64,000 bases of DNA from Natronolimnohabitans innermongolicus JCM 12255 (GTDB lineage: Archaea > Halobacteriota > Halobacteria > Halobacteriales > Natrialbaceae). The notes beneath the pieces were generated by a model. It had not been told where the DNA came from. It saw only the letters and a list, made by a program, of their open reading frames with translations, and did no database searches. Below are positions 59,116-64,000 of this stretch, piece after piece. Made by a program: the position numbers and the translations under genes. Position 1 is the first letter of the stretch; every line of letters starts with the position of its first letter. The stretch lies in contig NZ_AOHZ01000068.1 in the NCBI RefSeq assembly GCF_000337215.1, forward strand, positions 1 through 64,000. The letters run 5' to 3'.

Positions 59116-60557
59116 GCGACCGCGGCCGACAGGCTCGCTGGCAGGTCGCGCTCGTGGTCGCGCTGGTGACGTGTCTCGTCGCCGTCGCGCTGGGGTTGCC
59201 GGCGCTGTTTTTCCTCGCGATCGTCGCGCTGGGATTCGTCCTCGTCGGCGAAGCGAGCCGAACGCCGGCGCTTTCGGCGACGGAGCCGGCGGCCGAATCT
59301 GGAAGCGCATCCGCGCCCGGTGCCGAGTCCGCGAACGACGGCGACGACGAACGATCGGACGCCGAGGACGGAGCGCGCGTCGAGACCGCCGATGGACTCC
59401 GATTCGAACGCACACTCGAGGAGACGCGCGTTCGCCCGGGACGGTCGGTGACGGTGACGATCGCGGTGACGAACGAGTCGTCGCGGGTGGTCCCCGACGT
59501 TCGCGTCGTCGACGAACCGCCGGCCGAGGTTCCGGTGACGCGGGGCTCGCCCGCGTTCGCGACGGCCGTCCAGCCGGGCGAGACCGTCGCACACGAGTAC
59601 GAACTCACGCCGCCCCGCGGCGAGTACGCGTTCGGGTCGATGACGGTTCGGGCGCGGTCGCTTCCCGCGACGGCCCTCGCGACCGTCGAGCGCGAGCCGG
59701 CGGGGGACGCCGAGTTCACCTGCGAGACGCTGCTCGACGCCTTCCCCTTTCAGGATCGGACGATTCAGTTCGTCGGGCAGGCGCCGACCGACGACGGCGG
59801 CAGCGGCATCGAGTTCTTCTCGACGCGGGAGTATCGCCGCGGCGATCCGATCAACCGAATCGACTGGCACCGGTACGCTCGCACGCGCGAACTCACGACC
59901 GTCGAGTACCGCGAGGAGCGAGCCGTCACTATCGTCTTCGTCGTCGACGACCGCCGCGACGCCCACCGGGAGCGTCCCGAAGGCGGCCCCGACTCGTTCG
60001 ATCTCACCCTCTACGCCGCCTCCCGAGGCGTCGTGGCCTCGATCGAAGACGGCAACCGGACCGGTCTGGCGTCGCTGTCGGGCGAGTGGGTCGATCCCGG
60101 CGCCGACGGCGGCGTTCGCCGTCGGGTCGAGGAGACGCTCGAGGACGTCTCCGCCGGAACCAAAACTGAGACCGCCGGAAACCGGGGCTCGAGGCGATCG
60201 CGGACGGGCTCGGCGGTCGCCGACGGCGGCTCGCTGGCGGTCGACCTCGAGCGACGACTGCCGAACCGCGCGCAGGTCGCGTTCTGCACGCCGCTGCTCG
60301 ACGACGCGGGCGTCGAACTCGTCGAAACGCTGCGAACCCACGGTCGCGCCGTCACGGTCGTCAGCCCCGACGTGACCGCCGCGACCGAGACGGGCGATCC
60401 GTCGGCGGGAATGCGGGCCGTCGGACTCGAGCGAACCAACCGAATCGACGCGCTCCGCGGCGTCGGCGCCGTCGTCGTCGACTGGAACCTGACGGAGCCG
60501 GTGTCGGTCGGGCTCGCACGAGCGTTTCGCGCGCAGAACGGAGGCGGATCGCCGTGA
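59112..60557 (+). CDS. DUF58 domain protein (vWA-like), membrane-anchored
   Basis: The 481-residue protein has a membrane hairpin at 10-45 (WQVALVVALVTCLVAVALGL; LFFLAIVALGFVLVGE), a beta-sandwich region (DGLRFERTLEETRVRPGRSV; VTIAVTNESSRVVPDVRVVD) and then the DUF58 core (FFSTREYRRGDPINRIDWHR, YARTRELTTVEYREERAV). A vWA-like fold follows with VTIVFVVDDRRDAHRE. DUF58 proteins act with MoxR ATPases on membrane-bound complexes. The start is GTG overlapping the previous stop (GTGA), and its end overlaps the next gene by 4 bases. Confidence 0.92.
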   Translation: MSDRGRQARWQVALVVALVTCLVAVALGLPALFFLAIVALGFVLVGEASRTPALSATEPAAESGSASAPGAESANDGDDERSDAEDGARVETADGLRFERTLEETRVRPGRSVTVTIAVTNESSRVVPDVRVVDEPPAEVPVTRGSPAFATAVQPGETVAHEYELTPPRGEYAFGSMTVRARSLPATALATVEREPAGDAEFTCETLLDAFPFQDRTIQFVGQAPTDDGGSGIEFFSTREYRRGDPINRIDWHRYARTRELTTVEYREERAVTIVFVVDDRRDAHRERPEGGPDSFDLTLYAASRGVVASIEDGNRTGLASLSGEWVDPGADGGVRRRVEETLEDVSAGTKTETAGNRGSRRSRTGSAVADGGSLAVDLERRLPNRAQVAFCTPLLDDAGVELVETLRTHGRAVTVVSPDVTAATETGDPSAGMRAVGLERTNRIDALRGVGAVVVDWNLTEPVSVGLARAFRAQNGGGSP

Positions 60558-62230
60558 GTTCCGATTCTGCGGCCGGAAGTGTCGGCGACTCCGCGTTCGG
60601 TTCGCGCTCCGAGTCCGATCGATCGTGGCGTGCGGTCGCCCTCGAGACTGCGAAAGAAACCCTCGGGGTGCTCGAGCGCGCCTGCTGGCGGGCGCTGGCG
60701 CGGCCGACGGCGAGCGACGTCGCGATGGTCGTCGCGACGCTGTCGATCGGTGTCGTCGTCGGCTCGCAACTCGTCGGGACCGAACTGGCGGCGCTCGCGA
60801 TCGTCGCCGGCCTCGGCGCGGCGACGGGTGCGCGATTGCTCGCGAGCGATCGGCCGATCGTCCGCGGGTTCGGCGGCGCGGTCGCCGTTCCGGTCGCGAT
60901 TCTGGTCGCGTCGCCGCTACTGGTGGCCGGTGCGCTGGTGCTTACGTCCTCTGAGGTCGGACTCTTCGCCGGACTTTCGGTCTGGGCGCTGGTCGTCGCG
61001 GCGCTCGCTGCGGGGCTCGTTTCCTGGGACCGACTCGGCGACGGCGGCGTTCGCCGGGGCGCGACGGGGACGACGCTGGCCGCGGTCGGCGTCGTCGGGG
61101 TCCTCGTCCTCCGACTCGTTCCCGAATCCGGCGTCCGCGAACACGCCGGTACGGCGGCGACGGACCTCCTCGGAGCCGCCGGAACCGTCGTCGTTGCGGC
61201 CGACGGTTCGTGGGCGGTCCTCACCTTCGCCGGACTGCTGTTCGCGACGGCGGTTGCGACGCGGCTGACGCTCGGCTACCTCCCCCTCGAGCGGCTCGTT
61301 CCGCCGGACGGCCGGCGAACGTTCGTCGATGCGGTCGCGCGAACGCGCTGGTCGTGTTCGATGGTGACTCGCATCGCGCTCGCGGGCGGACTCGCGGCGG
61401 TCGCCGCAGCACCGGCTCTCGAGTCGGTCGATTCGGTTCCGATAACGCCCGCAGAGCTTCGGGGAACGGTCCCGGCGCCCGCCGGCGACGCGCTCGCGAC
61501 GCTCGTCACGGCGCCGGGGCTGCGAGTCGCACTCGTCGTGTTGTTCGGTACTCTGGTGTCGCTGGCTGCCCTCGAGTGGTGTCGGCGCGCCCTCGGGCGG
61601 AGCGTCGCCCGGATTCTCGCGCGGCTGCTCGCCCCGATCGCCGGCGGTGCGCTCGTCGCGCTCGTCCTCGCCCGCGCGCTCTCGGAGACGGCCCTCGAGG
61701 CCGATCTCGCGGGGCTGCTCGAGGGGACGGCGCCGCCGTCGGTCGTCGACCTGATCGGCGCGTTTCCGCCGTTCGCGCTGGCGGCGGTGCTCCTTGTCGC
61801 CGTGCTCGGCGTGCTCTCGGCGCTGTTCTGGACGGTCACGATCCTGCGCGTCGTTCGGATCCTGCCACCGCGGGCGATCGGGGCGGCGCTGGCCGCTGGC
61901 TCGATCTTCCTGCTGGCCGTCGGACTCGCGGTCGTCGGACAGGTCGAGACCGCCGTCGTGACGGCCGCGGGGTCGTTCGTGTTGTGGGATATCGGCGAGT
62001 ACGCGGACGGCGTGCGGCGGGAACTCGGCCGAGAGGCGGCGACGTTGCGAGCCGAACTCGTCCACGTCGGCGGCTCGCTGCTGACCGGCGCGTTCGTCGC
62101 CGGGAGCGTCGTCGCGCTCTACCGGTGGATCACGGCCGACGTCCCGGTCACCGACCCAGCCTACGCGGCGATCGCGGTCGGTTCGGGGCTGCTCGCGCTC
62201 GTGCTCGTGACGTGGGCGCTTCGCGGGTGA
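60554..62230 (+). CDS. large polytopic membrane protein, DUF7519-like
   Basis: The 558-residue protein has about twelve hydrophobic helices in an Ala/Val/Leu-rich sequence (VAMVVATLSIGVVVGSQLVG; FGGAVAVPVAILVASPLLVA; LFAGLSVWALVVAALAAGLV; FALAAVLLVAVLGVLSALFW; IFLLAVGLAVVGQVETAVV). No transporter motif is visible. It probably corresponds to the haloarchaeal DUF7519 family (hedged), found with DUF58 and DUF4129 proteins. GTG start overlapping the DUF58 stop; last gene of the coupled four-gene set. Confidence 0.8.
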   Translation: MSSDSAAGSVGDSAFGSRSESDRSWRAVALETAKETLGVLERACWRALARPTASDVAMVVATLSIGVVVGSQLVGTELAALAIVAGLGAATGARLLASDRPIVRGFGGAVAVPVAILVASPLLVAGALVLTSSEVGLFAGLSVWALVVAALAAGLVSWDRLGDGGVRRGATGTTLAAVGVVGVLVLRLVPESGVREHAGTAATDLLGAAGTVVVAADGSWAVLTFAGLLFATAVATRLTLGYLPLERLVPPDGRRTFVDAVARTRWSCSMVTRIALAGGLAAVAAAPALESVDSVPITPAELRGTVPAPAGDALATLVTAPGLRVALVVLFGTLVSLAALEWCRRALGRSVARILARLLAPIAGGALVALVLARALSETALEADLAGLLEGTAPPSVVDLIGAFPPFALAAVLLVAVLGVLSALFWTVTILRVVRILPPRAIGAALAAGSIFLLAVGLAVVGQVETAVVTAAGSFVLWDIGEYADGVRRELGREAATLRAELVHVGGSLLTGAFVAGSVVALYRWITADVPVTDPAYAAIAVGSGLLALVLVTWALRG

Positions 62231-62297
62231 GTCCGCGATCAGGCGTTGACTTCCGCGGACCGAAGCGTTTTGTCAGTCCACCGTGTCTACCGGTACC

Positions 62298-63290
62298 ATG
62301 GAACGACTTTCGTTGTCGAACTCTGCGTTCGAAGGGGACAACAACACCTACCTCTTCGCTGACGAGCGGGAGGTAACCATGATCGATACCGGCGACGGCA
62401 TGCCGGGAACGCGCGAGCAACTCGAGTCGGCCTTCGCGGAGCGCGGCCTCACGTTCGCCGACGTCGACCGGATCTTTCTCACCCACTGGCACGGCGACCA
62501 CACCGGGCTGGCTGGCGAGATTCAGTCCGAAAGCGGCGCCGAGGTCTACGTCCACGAATCGGACGCGCCGCTCGTCGAGGACGACGAGGACGCTTGGGCG
62601 GCGATGCACGACCGGCAGGAACAGTACTTCGAGGAGTGGGGGATGCCGGAGGCCAAGCGGGAGGTCCTCCGGGAGCGGATGGCCGGCAGCGAGACGTCGA
62701 ACGCGACCCCAACCGTGACGACGTTCGAGGGCGGCGAGACGTTCTCGGTCGGCGACCGCGACCTCGAGGTCGTCCACGCCTCGGGCCACGCCGCGGGACT
62801 CAGCATGTTCGAGACGACCATCGACGGCGAGGACGCGGTCTTCTCCGGCGACGCGCTCCTCCCGGTCTACACGCCGAACGTCGGCGGCGCCGACGTCCGC
62901 GTCGACCACCCGCTCGAGAAGTATCTGCGGGCCCTCCAGCGCATCGTCGACGCCGACTACGACCGCGCGTGGCCGGGCCACCGCGATCCGATCGCGGAGC
63001 CGGCCGCCCGCGCCCAGCACATCATCGACCACCACGAGGAACGATCCTGGCGCGTCCTCGACGCGCTCGATCGAAAGGGGCCCTGTAACACCTGGACCGT
63101 CAGCGACGACCTCTTCGGCGACCTCGAGAGCATCCACATCCTCCACGGGCCCGGCGAATCGTACGCCCACCTCGAGCACCTGGAACGGGCGGGGACGGTC
63201 GTCCGCGAGGGCGACGAGTATCGGCTGGCCGACGGCGTCGCGGACGAACTCGCCGCGGCGGACGAAGAACGCTGGGAACTCGAGTACTGA
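62298..63290 (+). CDS. metallo-beta-lactamase-fold hydrolase (LACTB2-like)
   Basis: The 330-residue protein has FLTHWHGDHTGLAG (HxHxDH near residue 60), VVHASGHAAGLSMF, VFSGDALLPV and the AWPGHRDPI metal His. A C-terminal winged-helix-like region (about 245-320: CNTWTVSDDLFGDL; YAHLEHLERAGTVVREGDEY) is typical of the LACTB2/BLACT_WH group. Its role may be hydrolysis of thioester or RNA; substrate unknown. ATG at 62298 chosen over the GTG at 62283. Confidence 0.9.
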   Translation: MERLSLSNSAFEGDNNTYLFADEREVTMIDTGDGMPGTREQLESAFAERGLTFADVDRIFLTHWHGDHTGLAGEIQSESGAEVYVHESDAPLVEDDEDAWAAMHDRQEQYFEEWGMPEAKREVLRERMAGSETSNATPTVTTFEGGETFSVGDRDLEVVHASGHAAGLSMFETTIDGEDAVFSGDALLPVYTPNVGGADVRVDHPLEKYLRALQRIVDADYDRAWPGHRDPIAEPAARAQHIIDHHEERSWRVLDALDRKGPCNTWTVSDDLFGDLESIHILHGPGESYAHLEHLERAGTVVREGDEYRLADGVADELAAADEERWELEY

Positions 63291-63555
63291 GTCGTTCCCG
63301 GCGTCGGAGCCGCCTCGCTCGGCGCCGTCACCGTCTCCGTCGCGATATGACGGTTCGTCTCGACAGCGACGCGTCATCGCACGTCGTAGTGCTATCGACG
63401 CATCGCTCGAGTAGAAGTGGACGCTCGACTCCGAAAGAGCACCCCCCAAGGTGACTCTCGTTCCCACGAGGGGAACTTCGCGACGTGAGGCACGGAGCAC
63501 GTGTCACGGACACTGCACTTCGTGGCGCACTGTTCGCGCGGGTGCAGCTTCCACA

Positions 63556-63579
63556 AACCAGTTGATATAGCTACTGGTT
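63556..63579. promoter_or_regulatory. 7-bp inverted repeat AACCAGT/ACTGGTT
   Basis: This perfect inverted repeat has a 10-base AT-rich centre, in a gene-free stretch between two convergent genes. It could be a protein-binding site, an insertion scar or a terminator stem; none can be preferred from sequence alone. Confidence 0.35.
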
Positions 63580-63655
63580 AGCGAAGAAATCGAGAGACGA
63601 CGATGAGGTAGGGTATCGAAACGCGTCGTCGCAATCGCGTCTCGTACGGGTTACT

Positions 63656-63723
63656 GTCCGTCAGGTCCGGCGCACCCGCGACCCGGGCGGCGGTTGTGCC
63701 GGGACATCGGGACAGCAATCCGT
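63656..63723. repeat. 68-bp dispersed hairpin repeat, copy 2
   Basis: It differs from copy 1 (51651-51718) by a single C-to-T at the 3' side of the stem, which turns a G-C pair into a G-U wobble and keeps the hairpin. The repeat ends 1 base before the stop codon of the minus-strand MoxR gene. Confidence 0.9.
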
Positions 63724-63724
63724 C

Positions 63725-64000
63725 TCAGTCGTCCATCGACGGGACCGGCACGCTCTCGAGCGCACTCTCGACGACCGTCCGCGGATCGACGCCGCGGACG
63801 TCGGCCTCCGTCGTCAGGACGAGCCGATGGTCCAACACGGGGTGGACGACCGCGCGGACGTCCTCTGGGGCGACGTAGTCGCGCCCGGAGAGCGTCGCGC
63901 GGGCGCGACTCGCCTCGAAGAGCCGCTGGAGACCGCGCGGCGAGATGCCGACGTCGACGCGCTCGTCGTCGCGCGTCGCCCGACAGACGTCGACGAGGTA
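63725..64000 (-). CDS. MoxR-family AAA ATPase, C-terminal part (truncated by window end)
   Basis: The last 91 residues are visible: VDVCRATRDDERVDVGISPR, GLQRLFEASRARATLSGRDY, VAPEDVRAVVHPVLDHRLVL, ending VPSMDD. This is the lid domain of MoxR ATPases, with the GxSPRG and DYVxPEDV signatures. The ATPase core lies beyond position 64000. MoxR proteins act as chaperones with DUF58/vWA partners, and the DUF58 operon ends about 1.5 kb away on the opposite strand, separated by an MBL gene. Confidence 0.9.
   Translation of the reverse strand, partial: YLVDVCRATRDDERVDVGISPRGLQRLFEASRARATLSGRDYVAPEDVRAVVHPVLDHRLVLTTEADVRGVDPRTVVESALESVPVPSMDD

Larger units (their letters stand above)
63291..63724. 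other. intergenic region with inverted repeat and dispersed repeat
   Basis: This 434-base stretch lies between the convergent MBL gene and MoxR gene. It holds AACCAGT-(10)-ACTGGTT (63556-63579) in an AT-richer patch and the second copy of the 68-bp hairpin repeat (63656-63723). No credible coding frame is seen. Confidence 0.6.

Overview
The window is chromosomal DNA of a halophilic archaeon, most likely a Natrialbales-type haloarchaeon (Natrinema/Haloterrigena-like; genus not provable here). The evidence is high GC with abundant CTCGAG, very acidic proteins, archaeal information genes (aIF2-gamma, Rpo7, Spt4, S6e), a complete archaellum operon, many leaderless genes with a TATA-like box about 27 nt before the start, and haloarchaea-restricted families (HalOD1, DUF5786/5787/5807, Bat-type regulators).

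Region by region. 1-9500: a 42-bp tandem repeat at the end of a membrane protein gene, a PHP phosphoesterase, a stand-alone response regulator, a PAS-GAF-Bat regulator, an AAA ATPase with a His-Asp repeat tail, three stress-protein (UspA) genes, a GNAT acetyltransferase and a DHH phosphoesterase. 10.5-15 kb: an arsenic-resistance cluster (ArsR, RidA-like protein, a 27-aa small ORF, ACR3 efflux pump, tandem UspA, and two ArsC/LMW-PTP genes). A three-half-site operator candidate precedes both arsR and ridA. 15-17 kb: a broken phosphate-uptake locus, in which a PhoU gene lacking its N-terminal domain meets head-to-head a pstB lacking its Walker A half; pstS, pstC and pstA are absent. 17.3-21.5 kb: the conserved aIF2-gamma / PIN / Rpo7 / Spt4 / dephospho-CoA kinase block. 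21.5-24.7 kb: a FAH-cyclase catabolic pair, a BI-1 membrane protein and DUF5807. 24.8-26 kb: a frameshifted AbrB antitoxin relic followed by an intact VapBC pair. 26-37.7 kb: a lipoprotein, a HalOD1 protein and the archaellum locus. Two archaellins plus an accessory gene are on the minus strand; arlCE-F-G-H-I-J and an arlD/E-like gene are divergent, followed by a PadR-type regulator. 38-42 kb: S6e with a haloarchaeal neighbour, a structured non-coding stretch, a TetR gene and small membrane proteins. 42-47.3 kb: an APC permease diverging from a class III aminotransferase and glutaryl-CoA dehydrogenase, with an Lrp regulator nearby; together they suggest lysine/5-aminovalerate (glutarate) catabolism under Lrp control. 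47.5-56.6 kb: housekeeping and metabolic genes (beta-CASP nuclease, DUF99, MBL hydrolase, DUF373, zinc alcohol dehydrogenase, prenyl diphosphate synthase, EtfAB, TRAM protein). 56.7-64 kb: a translationally coupled DUF4129 / small membrane / DUF58 / large membrane operon, an MBL hydrolase, and the C-terminus of a convergent MoxR ATPase running off the end. A 68-bp hairpin-forming repeat occurs at 51.65 and 63.66 kb.

The most notable items are the Pst deletion scar, the arsenic operon with its small ORF, RidA member and operator, the palindromic operator between permease and aminotransferase, the dispersed hairpin repeat, and the HD-tailed AAA ATPase. No rRNA, intact tRNA, CRISPR array or insertion sequence was recognised. 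All function calls come from reading the sequence, without database searches.
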